From Nonomuraea sp. NEAU-A123 (GTDB taxonomy: Bacteria > Actinomycetota > Actinomycetes > Streptosporangiales > Streptosporangiaceae): a stretch of 64,000 nucleotides of DNA. The DNA lies in the NCBI RefSeq assembly GCF_018603905.1, contig NZ_JAHFZZ010000003.1, positions 310,001-374,000 of the forward strand, read 5' to 3'. The notes under the pieces are model-generated. The model ran no database searches. It was not told the DNA's origin and saw nothing but the letters and a program-made list of their open reading frames with translations. Shown here piece after piece: positions 50,318 to 58,832 of the stretch (positions within the stretch are counted from its first letter, which is position 1; every line of letters begins with the position of its first letter). A program made the position numbers and the translations under genes.

Positions 50318-51271
50318 ATGCGCGCGATCGTTGTCCACGAACTAGGCGGTCCGGAAGTGCTCAAGGCCGAGGACTGGCCGGAGCCGAAGGCGGGAGAAGG
50401 GCAGTTGGTCATCCGTACGCAGGCCATCGGGGTCAGCTACGCGGAGACCCAGTTGCGGACGGGCATCTACCCGCTGCCGGTGCCGCTGCCCACGGTGTTC
50501 GGCGCCGAGGCGGCCGGCGTGGTGACCGAGGTCGGGGCCGGAGTCGACGAGGCCCTGCTGGGCGCCACGATCGCCTGCGTGACGGGCGGGGTCGGCTCCT
50601 ACGCCGAGTACGCGGTGGTGCCCGCGTCACTGATCTGCCCGGTGCCCGAGGGTGTATCGCCGGTCGACGCCGTCGCCGCCGCCGCGCCGGGCGCCATCGC
50701 ACTGGGGCTGCTGCACCGGGCCGGGCTCAAGGGTGGGGAGACCGTGCTGGTGGAGGCCGGGGCGAGCTCCATCGGGACGTACCTGCTGCGCCATGCCAAG
50801 GAGTTCGGCGCGGAACGGGTGATCGCCACCGCGGGCGCCCCGGCGAAGCGGGAGCGAGCCCGGCAGATGGGGGCCGACGAGGTCATCGACCACCGCGAGC
50901 CCGGCTGGCCCGGCGAGTTGCCCGACGTGGACGTGGTCTTCGAGTCGGTCGGCGGGGCGTCGGCCAAGCCGGTGCTCGATCACCTCACGCCCGGCTCCGG
51001 GCGCATGCTCTGCTACGGCTCACTGAGCGGCGAACCCGCCGCGGTGGGCGCCGCCGATCTGCTGGCTCGCGGCGTGACCGTCATCGGGTGCGGCGGGCCC
51101 GCGTGGGGAGCCGAGGTGTTCGGCGTCCACTACCCGGAGATGCTGGCGAGGGTGGCCGACGGGCGCAGCCGCGCGTACGTCGATGACACCCTGCCGCTGG
51201 AGTCGGCCGCCGAGGCCCACCGCCGCCTCGAAAGCCGCACCGCACTGGGCAGAATCATCCTGACCCCCTAG
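50318..51271 (+). CDS. NADPH:quinone reductase / zinc-independent MDR
   Basis: 317 aa. The start MRAIVVHELGGPEVLKAEDW and the Rossmann loop VLVEAGASSIGTYLLRHAKE place it in the quinone oxidoreductase branch of MDR enzymes. No zinc ligands are seen. Control by the divergent TetR suggests induction by a toxic quinone or related compound. Its 3' end overlaps the remnant of a TetR gene by 4 bp. Confidence 0.88.
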   Translation: MRAIVVHELGGPEVLKAEDWPEPKAGEGQLVIRTQAIGVSYAETQLRTGIYPLPVPLPTVFGAEAAGVVTEVGAGVDEALLGATIACVTGGVGSYAEYAVVPASLICPVPEGVSPVDAVAAAAPGAIALGLLHRAGLKGGETVLVEAGASSIGTYLLRHAKEFGAERVIATAGAPAKRERARQMGADEVIDHREPGWPGELPDVDVVFESVGGASAKPVLDHLTPGSGRMLCYGSLSGEPAAVGAADLLARGVTVIGCGGPAWGAEVFGVHYPEMLARVADGRSRAYVDDTLPLESAAEAHRRLESRTALGRIILTP

Positions 51272-51536
51272 CGGGGAGGGTGGAGGCCCGAGATGATCAT
51301 GTGGATCAGCAGCTCGTAGCTCTCGTCGAGCTGCTCGGGAAGCCCGAACGCGCCTGCCGCCTCCAGCACCGAGAAACCGTGGGCGGCCGCGCGCAGGGAG
51401 CGCGCCGCGTGGATCGCGTCCGAGCCCTCCAGTCCGTACGCCCTGAGGGCCGCGACCAGGATGTCGATCAGCCGCGCCCCCGCCTCGGCCGTCGCCGGGT
51501 CCGGGACCTGGATCACCGCGGCGTAGCGGCCGCAGG
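51268..51536 (-). pseudogene. 3' remnant of a TetR regulator
   Basis: Only the C-terminal ligand domain remains: GRYAAVIQVPDPATAEAGAR followed by GSDAIHAARSLRAAAHGFSV and LPEQLDESYELLIHMI, a TetR_C (WHG-like) domain. The HTH half (about 110 residues) is missing; the DNA beyond 51536 belongs to no TetR and the next gene ends 55 bp away. A deletion has joined unrelated sequence. Confidence 0.7.
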
Positions 51537-51590
51537 ATGTCACCCGCCACGTCGACGCGCGTGTAGGAGTCCCAGCCGATGTCGAAGCCG

Positions 51591-52544
51591 TCAAGCCTCT
51601 TGGAGGACCGCGTCGCGCACGGCTGCAGAGCTGAGCGATTCGAGGTTGTACTCGCCCGCCGTCATGGCCACGACCAGCCCGCGCTCGGGCGCCAGGTGGA
51701 GCAGTTGACCCCCGTTGCCGTGCGCGGCGAGCCAGGGGTGCGCACCGGTGCCGACGTACCACTGGTAGCTGTACGCGGACTCGTCGTCGATCCGCACCCG
51801 AGGCCGCGACAGCTCCTCGATCCAGCTCCGCGGCACGATCCCGCGCCCGCCGTCGAGCAGCAGCGTGCCGATGGCGGCCAGGTCGCGCGGCGCCAGCCGC
51901 AGCCCCGAGGCCGCCAGCTCGGTGCCGTCATCGCCCCGCGTCCACACGAACTCGCCGATGCCGAGCGGCTCGAACAGCGCGCCCCTGGCGAACTCGGTCA
52001 GCGACCGACCGGTTCCCTTGGCGACCAGCCGCCCGATCAGGGCCGTCGCTCCGCCGCAGTACGTCCGCCGCTGCCCCGGCTCCTCGACGACGGGCCGCTC
52101 CAGCACGAAGCGGTAGCGGTCGGGCGCGTACTCCATCGCGATCTCGCTGTTGGCGGCGCTGGTGTACGGCACGCTCTCGTCCCACTCCAGCCCGAGCGTC
52201 ATCGTCAGGGCATGCTCGACGGTGAGGCGGGCCCGCTCGGGGTCTTCGGCCAGATCCGGATATTCCGGGAATTGGGCGAGCAAGCCCTCCTCCGGAGGCG
52301 CCACCAGCTTCTCGGCCAGCGCGATGCCGTACAGGAGCGATACCACGCTCTTGGTGACGGATCGGACGTCGTGCAGTGTGTCCGGCTCGAACGTGACGTG
52401 CCCGAGGGGCTCGTTGAGCTGGAAGTCCTGGCCCGCACCGTACCGTTCGAGGATGATCTGCCCGTTCTCGACGACCACGAGCCCGTGCAGGTTCGGCGCC
52501 TTACCCGCCCGCAGGACACTGTCCACTCGATCCGCCAATGTCAT
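51591..52544 (-). CDS. Serine hydrolase, class C beta-lactamase-like
   Basis: 317 aa. The SxxK motif is SVTK (Ser62-Lys65) in HDVRSVTKSVVSLLYGIAL. A YCG triad (in RTYCGGATALIG) stands where YxN is usual, and HGNGGQ replaces the KTG-like box. No signal peptide is seen, so it is likely cytoplasmic and closer to esterase/D-aminopeptidase members than to true beta-lactamases. GAGGAGG lies before ATG 52544. The VOC protein gene lies just upstream on the same strand. Confidence 0.85.
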   Translation of the reverse strand: MTLADRVDSVLRAGKAPNLHGLVVVENGQIILERYGAGQDFQLNEPLGHVTFEPDTLHDVRSVTKSVVSLLYGIALAEKLVAPPEEGLLAQFPEYPDLAEDPERARLTVEHALTMTLGLEWDESVPYTSAANSEIAMEYAPDRYRFVLERPVVEEPGQRRTYCGGATALIGRLVAKGTGRSLTEFARGALFEPLGIGEFVWTRGDDGTELAASGLRLAPRDLAAIGTLLLDGGRGIVPRSWIEELSRPRVRIDDESAYSYQWYVGTGAHPWLAAHGNGGQLLHLAPERGLVVAMTAGEYNLESLSSAAVRDAVLQEA

Positions 52545-52599
52545 GACGACCTCCTCTTCGCTGGGACTTCCCTGTCTACGGCCTGACATGGTGTGATGG

Positions 52600-53004
52600 T
52601 CAATCGCGATCATGGTGGCAGACGGCCTCCAGGAGGAATCCAACCGGATCCCGCCAGAATGTGGCGTAGTAGGGCGGCGGATATTCGGGGAATTCGCGCG
52701 GCTCCTCCACGACCACATCCCCCAGCGAGACCACCAGCTCGTGAACCGCACGGACCGCGGACCGGCTCCCGACCATGAACGCCAGGTGCTGCAGGCCTGG
52801 GTGGTCGCGGGAGTAGCCGGGCGTTCCGACGGCCGCTGGATAGAAGAACAGGAAGGTGCCGGGCTTGCCCCCGGCGGGCCGGTAGGCGAACTGGTCGGCG
52901 TCATTCAGAAACTCGTCGAAGGCCAGGAGCGGCATCAACCGGTCGTAGTAGGCCTTGGCTCGCGCCAGGTCGGGGACGCTGATCCCGATGTGTCCGATCA
53001 CCAC
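52600..53004 (-). CDS. VOC-family (glyoxalase/bleomycin-resistance-like) protein
   Basis: 134 aa. A paired beta-alpha-beta-beta-beta fold begins MVIGHIGISVPDLARAKAYYDRL. His residues near the first strand and in GLQHLAFMV, with the Glu in FLLEAVCHHDRD, could form the metal site. The role may be isomerase, dioxygenase or binding protein. It is probably cotranscribed with the serine hydrolase gene (55 bp spacing) and divergent from the DUF234-like ATPase gene. Confidence 0.85.
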   Translation of the reverse strand: MVIGHIGISVPDLARAKAYYDRLMPLLAFDEFLNDADQFAYRPAGGKPGTFLFFYPAAVGTPGYSRDHPGLQHLAFMVGSRSAVRAVHELVVSLGDVVVEEPREFPEYPPPYYATFWRDPVGFLLEAVCHHDRD

Positions 53005-53073
53005 GCCATCATGCGCTTCTGAGCTAAGCTATGTATCGTTCATAGTATGACTGGATCATAGTTTGGAGCGAGG

Positions 53074-54516
53074 ATGGTCGCCGAATTCTCGGGACGGTCC
53101 CACGACCTCAGGACGCTCGACGAACAGTTGCGCCTGGCCCTGGACGGCAAGCTGACCACCCGCGGTCGAGCGGTGATCATGACCGGGCGCCGCAGGGTCG
53201 GCAAGTCACGCCTCGCGCAAGAGTTCTGCGATCGTTCCGGGCTGCCGTACGTCGTCTTCCAAGCATCTCGTGGGCGAGCCCCCGGCGCGGAGCGAAGCGA
53301 CTTCATCGGAGAGGTGGCGTCCGCGGGGCTCCCGATGTCGGAGTTGGTCCAGGACACTCAGCCGCAGGACTGGAACCAGGCGCTGAAGTCGCTGGTGACA
53401 GCCGCAGCCACCGCCCCGTGCATCGTGGTGCTCGACGAAGTGCCGTGGCTGGTCGAGCAGGACGGCGAGTTCGAGGGGGCGCTGCAAACCGTCTGGGACA
53501 GGTTCCTCTCCGCCAAACCCATCCTGCTCCTCCTCGTGGGCAGCGATCTGACGATGATGGAGGCGCTACAGCAATACGGCCGGCCTTTCTTCGGACGGGC
53601 CGCCCGGATGACCGTTCAGCCGTTGAATCTCGCCGACGTCGCGGAGATGACGCGACTGCCGGCGGCCGACGCCATCGACGCGCTCCTGATCACAGGAGGA
53701 TTCCCGGAAATAGTCCGCTCCTGGGAGCAGGCGCTGTCACGTGTCGACTTCCTGCGCAGGAGCCTCGACTCGCCGTTGTCCCCGCTGCTCGCCGCTGGAG
53801 AGCTTTCGATGCTGGGCGAGTTTCCCGCGGGTTCGCACGTTCGCGCCGTCCTGGAAGCGGTGGGTACGGGCGAGCGTACGTTTTCCAACATCGCCGCCAA
53901 GACGGGCGGCGGAACCCCGCTCCTGCCCGGCACACTCGCGCCGATCCTGACGAGTCTGGCGGCCAAGCGAGTGATCGCCACCGACCTGCCCCTGTCCACC
54001 AAGCCGGACACCAAGAACAAGCGATATCGGATATCCGATCACTATCTGCGCTTCTGGCTGGCGTTCCTGCAGCGCGCCATCGCCGACAGCGAGCGAGGTC
54101 GCCCGGATCTGGCCTTGCGGCGCATCGAACGATCCTGGACGGCCTGGCGAGGACGCGCCGTGGAGCCGATCATCCGCGAGACCCTGGCCAGAACGCTGCC
54201 GGATGACCGGTGGCCGGACACCGAGGAGATCGGCAGTTGGTGGAACCGCCGGAACAATCCCGAGATCGACCTGGTGGGCGCCGACAGAGGTCCGGTCGCG
54301 AGAGACGTGCACTTCGTCGGATCGATCAAGTGGTACGACAACCGCCTGTTCGATCAGCGCGATCATGCGGAACTGGTCCGCGGCGCCGCCTTCGTACCGG
54401 GCGTCTCGAGCGACACGCCGACCATCGCCGTCTCCAGAGCCGGGTTCGAGCCCGGCCTTCCGCTGGACCAGGCGTGGGGGCCTGAGGAACTGCTGGCCTC
54501 CTGGCGCCCTCACTGA
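53074..54516 (+). CDS. P-loop ATPase with C-terminal DUF234-like nuclease-type domain
   Basis: 480 aa. The AAA-type ATPase has Walker A in MTGRRRVGKSRLAQEF, Walker B in CIVVLDEVPWL and VGSDLTMMEAL as sensor. A winged helix follows (about 250-320), then a C-terminal domain with RNNPEIDLVGADRGPVARDV, whose E-I-D pattern resembles the PD-(D/E)xK core found in DUF234. This is the archaeal/bacterial ATPase group sometimes linked to mobile or defence loci. Direct repeats TCATAGT (53040-53046, 53056-53062) lie upstream. The end overlaps the TetR gene by 7 bp. Confidence 0.82.
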   Translation: MVAEFSGRSHDLRTLDEQLRLALDGKLTTRGRAVIMTGRRRVGKSRLAQEFCDRSGLPYVVFQASRGRAPGAERSDFIGEVASAGLPMSELVQDTQPQDWNQALKSLVTAAATAPCIVVLDEVPWLVEQDGEFEGALQTVWDRFLSAKPILLLLVGSDLTMMEALQQYGRPFFGRAARMTVQPLNLADVAEMTRLPAADAIDALLITGGFPEIVRSWEQALSRVDFLRRSLDSPLSPLLAAGELSMLGEFPAGSHVRAVLEAVGTGERTFSNIAAKTGGGTPLLPGTLAPILTSLAAKRVIATDLPLSTKPDTKNKRYRISDHYLRFWLAFLQRAIADSERGRPDLALRRIERSWTAWRGRAVEPIIRETLARTLPDDRWPDTEEIGSWWNRRNNPEIDLVGADRGPVARDVHFVGSIKWYDNRLFDQRDHAELVRGAAFVPGVSSDTPTIAVSRAGFEPGLPLDQAWGPEELLASWRPH

Positions 54517-55079
54517 CCGCCGGGGGTCTCGATGCCGGTTCTGATCAGGCCGAGCAGGCGGCCGGTCAGGGCCGCTCCGTCGCGGGCGTGCTGGCCCGCC
54601 CAGGCGACCCCGACCACCAGGGCCAGCAGATCGTCGACGGCGAGGTCGCCCCGTACCTGGCCGGTCTGCTGGGCCCGGTGGAGCAGCCGGGCGGCGGCGG
54701 CGCGCATGGCGTGGCAGGAGCGGTACAGCTCAGAGGTCTCGTCGCCGAGAGCGTCGAGGATTGAGGCGGGCAGGCCCTGATATCGGGTCGAGCCGGTGGC
54801 GAAGGCGAGCAGCCACGCGGTCAGCGCCTCGCCGGCCGGCTCGGTGTCGATGAGTTCGTCGGCCCGCGCGCAGAGAGCGTCGAGGCCGTGACGCATGGCG
54901 GCCTCGATGAGCGCCTCGCGGGTGGGGAAGTGGCGATACAGCGTGCCGATGCCGACCCCCGCGCGGCGGGCGACGTCGCGCAGGGAGACGTCGGTGCCGT
55001 GCTCGGCGAACGCGGCGCGGGCCTCGTCGAGCAGCCGGTCGTAGTTGCGGCGGCCGTCCGCGCGCATCGTGTCCGCCAT
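54510..55079 (-). CDS. TetR-family transcriptional regulator
   Basis: 189 aa. The HTH runs NYDRLLDEARAAFAEHGTDVSLRDVARRAGVGIGTLYRHFPTREALI. The C-terminal domain has AVDDLLALVVGVAWAGQHARDGA, typical of the family. ATG 55079 is chosen because GGAGG lies 8 nt before it; upstream ATGs have no such site. The 306 bp to the next gene hold four 24-bp repeats and the promoters. Confidence 0.9.
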   Translation of the reverse strand: MADTMRADGRRNYDRLLDEARAAFAEHGTDVSLRDVARRAGVGIGTLYRHFPTREALIEAAMRHGLDALCARADELIDTEPAGEALTAWLLAFATGSTRYQGLPASILDALGDETSELYRSCHAMRAAAARLLHRAQQTGQVRGDLAVDDLLALVVGVAWAGQHARDGAALTGRLLGLIRTGIETPGGQ

Positions 55080-55180
55080 TCGGCTCGCCTCCAGGCTGGG
55101 CATTCGGAGCAGTGCACCGGATAGCAGGATAGCCGGGTCGGACGCTGTCGAACCGTCCGCCCGCGTACCGGCGAGCCGTG

Positions 55181-55276
55181 GGACGGACATCAACCGTGGT
55201 CGCAGGACGGACAACCGCCGTCACCGTGGGATGTAAGACCGCCGTGAGCATCGGATGGAGAACCGCCTTCACTAAA
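55181..55276. repeat. Four degenerate 24-bp tandem repeats in an intergenic region
   Basis: Units at 55181-55204, 55205-55228, 55229-55252 and 55253-55276 each start GGA(C/T)G and share a core (A)CCGCC or (A)ACCG at the same phase. They lie between the TetR gene and the membrane/ThyA-like operon, outside any recognised gene, and could be an array of regulator sites. No other feature was seen in the gap. Confidence 0.6.
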
Positions 55277-55385
55277 GAACAGCCGACCGCCCATGGCGAT
55301 TTGTTGGAATGATTGGTAGAAATCCTGTCAAATCCGGGAACGGTGTGCTCATACTTGGGGAAGCTGGTCCCACAGGAGCACGATC

Positions 55386-56057
55386 ATGCGGAAGACACCC
55401 CCACGCATGGCTCCGGAGTCAAGGCTGGAGTCAAACCACTTCCTTCAACTCGCCGCGATCGACTTCAGCGGCGTATACGCGGTCCACCTGGCCGCCAAGG
55501 AAGAGCGTCTGAAGATGACAAGGCTCGCGATGAGCCTTTTATCTGGACCGTTCCTGGCCACGATCGCGCTCACCAGCGCGAAGGTCGTCGACCCGCAGAG
55601 CCTGACGGAGTGGCACCGGGTGCCGTGGTACCTGTTCGCCCTGGTGGCGGCGTTCGGCCTGCTCAGCGTGCTGCCGTTCCTGCGGCTCATCGAGGCGGTC
55701 AACGCGCACGCCAGAACGGCCAGGGCGATCAACAACTTCCGGCTGCTGTACGTGGCCCGGCTCAAGGACGAACTGAACTGGTCGCCGAACCTGCCGGTCG
55801 ATCCGCGCTTTCCCGAGACGTACGCGCCTCTGGCCTGGCCGGGGATCAACGTGATGATGCTGGCGATCGTCAACTCGACGTACCTGACCGTGGGTGTCAG
55901 CGGCCTCAGCGGGCAGGATCCGAACCTGCCCATACTGCTGAGCAGTATCACGCTGGTGGCTCTCGTCCACTACTCCGTTTACTACGTGCGCTGCAACGTC
56001 AGCAGGCGGCGCCGGCTCCCGCACAATCCCTACGAATTCCCGAACCTGGAGACCTGA
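55386..56057 (+). CDS. Four-TM membrane protein, partner of the ThyA-like gene
   Basis: 223 aa, no family recognised. A polar, slightly amphipathic N-terminus (1-45) is followed by four TM segments (about 50-68, 81-103, 150-173 and 182-203) and a basic tail (RRRR). The loop between TM2 and TM3 is large (about 45 residues), charged and conserved-looking: ARAINNFRLLYVARLKDELN. AGGAG precedes the ATG. The ThyA-like gene starts at the very next base after its stop, so the two proteins surely function together. Regulation may involve the 24-bp repeats upstream. Confidence 0.7.
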   Translation: MRKTPPRMAPESRLESNHFLQLAAIDFSGVYAVHLAAKEERLKMTRLAMSLLSGPFLATIALTSAKVVDPQSLTEWHRVPWYLFALVAAFGLLSVLPFLRLIEAVNAHARTARAINNFRLLYVARLKDELNWSPNLPVDPRFPETYAPLAWPGINVMMLAIVNSTYLTVGVSGLSGQDPNLPILLSSITLVALVHYSVYYVRCNVSRRRRLPHNPYEFPNLET

Positions 56058-56678
56058 ATGCCCGGCCCAACACTTTGGGCGTCGTGTGGGGAGGCGTGGA
56101 TATGGCTGATGCGCCATGTCTGGACGGCGGGGGCGCTCGCCGACGATGACCGGGGTCCCGTCATCGAGGCGCCGTCCGTGCTGTTCGAGATCGCGGTCAC
56201 GAGTGGCAACGACCCCATCATCGAGAGGTACGGCGACACGGACCGGCTGGCGCTGTATCGCAGGAAGTTCAGCCAGGACACGATCGTGCCGCCGTTCAAG
56301 TACAGCTACGGCGCCAGGATCAAGGGCCAGCTCCAATGGGCGGCCGACCTGCTGCGGGCCAAGCCGTACAGCAAGAGCGCCTGGATCTCGCTGACCACCC
56401 CCGGCGAGCCGTACGACTCGGTGCCCTGCCTGATCGGACTGGCCTTCAGGATCAGGGAGGACGCGCTGGTCATGACCGCCACGTTCCGGTCGCAGAATGC
56501 CTTCACCAGCTACCTCAACTACCTGCCGCTCGCGGACGTCCAGGCCGGGATGGCGGGACGGCTGGGGCTGGGCACCGGTCCGATGCGGGTGTTCGTGGAC
56601 GTGCCGCACCTGTACCTCGCCGACAGCACCCAGGTGCTGCGCGTCATGCGGCCCGCGCCGTCTCCGCATCGCCTATAG
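56058..56678 (+). CDS. Divergent thymidylate-synthase-fold protein
   Basis: 206 aa, shorter than ThyA (about 264). The fold is recognised from several points: YSYGARIKG (82-90, like YGxR of ThyA), the nucleophile region SVPCLIGLAF with Cys124, the phosphate-binding arginine in FRSQNAF (Arg144), and a late DVPHLYLAD corresponding to the HxY ribose-binding motif. Key folate/nucleotide positions differ: the ThyA Asp after RS is Asn147 here. So it probably does not make dTMP but may hydroxymethylate or otherwise modify a nucleotide, or only bind one. It is fused operonically to a four-TM protein, an unusual partner for a nucleotide enzyme. Confidence 0.68.
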   Translation: MPGPTLWASCGEAWIWLMRHVWTAGALADDDRGPVIEAPSVLFEIAVTSGNDPIIERYGDTDRLALYRRKFSQDTIVPPFKYSYGARIKGQLQWAADLLRAKPYSKSAWISLTTPGEPYDSVPCLIGLAFRIREDALVMTATFRSQNAFTSYLNYLPLADVQAGMAGRLGLGTGPMRVFVDVPHLYLADSTQVLRVMRPAPSPHRL

Positions 56679-56736
56679 GCACCTCAGTGAACGGCCGGCA
56701 AACGTTCTGCAAGGGCGACCCGCTAGGTTGCGGCAG

Positions 56737-57687
56737 ATGAAGGCCCGCATCACCAGGATTTCCACGTACCTCCCCGCAGGCACGCTGACCAGCGACGAGG
56801 TCGAGCGACGCATCCGGGGGTACCGGCCGCCGCGCGGCATCGTCGAGCGGATGACCGGCATCAGGCGCCGGCATGTGGCGTCCGACGATCAGCAGGCCTC
56901 GGACCTGGCCGTCGAGGCCGCCAAGGAGCTGGCGACCGACGTCGATCTGCTGATCTTCGCCTCGGCCTCGCAGGACCTGGTCGAGCCCGCGACCGCGCAC
57001 ATCGTGGCCGCCAAGCTGGGCCTGTCGTGCCCGGTGTTCGACGTCAAGAACGCCTGCAACAGCCTGCTCAACGGGATCCAGGTGGCCGAGGGCCTGATCG
57101 TCTCCGGGTCGTACCGCAGGGTGCTGGTGTGCTCCGGCGAGACGCCCTCGCGGGCGATCCGCTGGCGGGTCAGGGATCGGGCGCAGTTCGTGGACGCGTT
57201 CGCGGGATACACGCTGTCGGACGCGGGCGCGGCGGTGCTCGTGGAGGCCGACCCCACGCGCGGCATCTTTTATCGCGAATTTTCGGCTGATAGTAGGGCG
57301 TGGGGCATCGGCACCCTCCCTGGCGGCGGCTCCATGCACCCGCGCGACCCTGAATACTCCTACTTCCGTGGCGACGGCCGCAGGCTGAAGGAGGCGTTCG
57401 AGCTCATCGGCCCCGACCTCTTCCTCAACGCCCTCAAACGCACCGGCCTGACCTGGGACGACTTCGCCGTGATCGCGGTGCACCAGGTGGCGTTGCCGTA
57501 CCTGAAGGTCCTGTCGCAGGCGCTGGACATCCCCGAGGACCGGCTGGTGATCACGCTGCCCGACCACGGCAACTGCGCGTCGGCCACACTCCCGCTCCAA
57601 CTCGCGCACGCCCGCGAGGGCGACCGCGTGGCACTGCTCGGCCTCGGCGGCGGCATCAGCCTGGGCGTCATGCTGGCGGACCTGTGA
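56737..57687 (+). CDS. Beta-ketoacyl synthase III-like enzyme
   Basis: 316 aa, thiolase fold. The Cys-His-Asn triad is complete: Cys107 in KNACNSLLNG, His249 in AVHQVALPY and Asn279 in DHGNCASAT. The start KARITRISTYLPAG and RMTGIRRRHV match FabH-type enzymes. The adjacent P450 and SDR, with overlapping codons, suggest it primes or condenses a specialised acyl chain rather than serving general fatty acid synthesis. OleA-type head-to-head condensation is also possible, but OleB and OleC are absent. Confidence 0.87.
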   Translation: MKARITRISTYLPAGTLTSDEVERRIRGYRPPRGIVERMTGIRRRHVASDDQQASDLAVEAAKELATDVDLLIFASASQDLVEPATAHIVAAKLGLSCPVFDVKNACNSLLNGIQVAEGLIVSGSYRRVLVCSGETPSRAIRWRVRDRAQFVDAFAGYTLSDAGAAVLVEADPTRGIFYREFSADSRAWGIGTLPGGGSMHPRDPEYSYFRGDGRRLKEAFELIGPDLFLNALKRTGLTWDDFAVIAVHQVALPYLKVLSQALDIPEDRLVITLPDHGNCASATLPLQLAHAREGDRVALLGLGGGISLGVMLADL

Positions 57688-58832
57688 ACAGCATCAACGG
57701 CCCCCTGAATCCCCGACACGAGACTCGCCTTTACCTCGCCGCCCACCCTTTCGCCTACCCGCTGATGCGCCTGCTGGCCCGGTTGGGCGCGGTGGTGCGG
57801 GTTCCGGGGCTGGGCGTGGTGGTCAACGACGCGGCACTGGCCCGGCGCGTGCTCATGGACGGCCGCTTCCGGAAGGACGGCCCCGGCTCGCCCGGCGACC
57901 TGTGGACGCCCGTGCTCGGCCCGTCGGTGCTGCTCAACATGGAGGGCGAGCCGCACGCGGCGCTCCGCGCCAAGCTGGCCCCGCTGTTCACGCCGTCGTC
58001 CGTCGCCACGCTGGTCTCCGACGTGCTCGCCGGCCCGCTGGACGATCTCCGCGTACGGCTGGCGAAAGGCGACACGGTCGACCTGGTGGACGAGATGCGG
58101 CTGCTGGCCGGAGCGGTGATCTGCCGGGTCATCGGCCTCGGCGAGGTGCCGGCGGCCAGGGCCAGGCGGCTGTTCGCCGACGGGGAGCGGGTGGTGTCGA
58201 TGGTCTCGCTGCGTACCCGGGGACTGAACTCCCGCCAGCTCACCGTGGCCCGCGAGGTGCTCGACGGGATCGGCGACATCGCGCAGGCCGCCTACGACGC
58301 GGGGGATCCCGCCACGGTGATGGGCCGGATGCGCGAGCTCGGGCTGTCGGCGGCGGAGGCCCGCGGGGCGGCCGGGGCGTTCTTCCTCACCGGCACGGAG
58401 ACGGTCGCCACGTTCGTGCCCCGGCTGGTCGCGTTGCTGCACGACCACGATGCCTTCGGCGCCGCCCTGGATCTGGCGATCGAGGAGGCGATGCGGGTCA
58501 CCACGCCGACCCCGGTGATGCTGCGTTCCGTCGCCGAGCCCGTACGCCTGGGCGGGGTCCTGGCCAGGCCCGGCGACCGCGTGGTGATCGTCACGCACAA
58601 CTGCGCCCGCGCGTACGGACCGTTCGACCCGTCCCGGCCGCATCCGCCCGAGCTGCGCCGCTTGTGGTTCGGCGCCGGGCCGCACTTCTGCATCGGCTAC
58701 CCGCTGGCGCTGGCCGAGATCCGCGCGGTGGCCCGGGTCGTGCTCGCCCGCCCGGTCGAGGTGGTGGCGCGGCGGGCGGCCAGGGGCGTGCTCATCCCGA
58801 CCTACGAGCGGCTGCTGATCAGGGCCGCATGA
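57684..58832 (+). CDS. Cytochrome P450 of the KAS III operon
   Basis: 382 aa, somewhat short. The heme loop is FGAGPHFCIGYPLALAEIR, axial Cys near residue 336. The I-helix motif is FLTGTETVATF and ExxR lies in EEAMRVTTP. GTG 57684 overlaps the KAS III stop (GTGA), and its own stop overlaps the SDR start (ATGA). It probably hydroxylates or desaturates the acyl product of the operon (inference). Confidence 0.9.
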   Translation: MNSINGPLNPRHETRLYLAAHPFAYPLMRLLARLGAVVRVPGLGVVVNDAALARRVLMDGRFRKDGPGSPGDLWTPVLGPSVLLNMEGEPHAALRAKLAPLFTPSSVATLVSDVLAGPLDDLRVRLAKGDTVDLVDEMRLLAGAVICRVIGLGEVPAARARRLFADGERVVSMVSLRTRGLNSRQLTVAREVLDGIGDIAQAAYDAGDPATVMGRMRELGLSAAEARGAAGAFFLTGTETVATFVPRLVALLHDHDAFGAALDLAIEEAMRVTTPTPVMLRSVAEPVRLGGVLARPGDRVVIVTHNCARAYGPFDPSRPHPPELRRLWFGAGPHFCIGYPLALAEIRAVARVVLARPVEVVARRAARGVLIPTYERLLIRAA

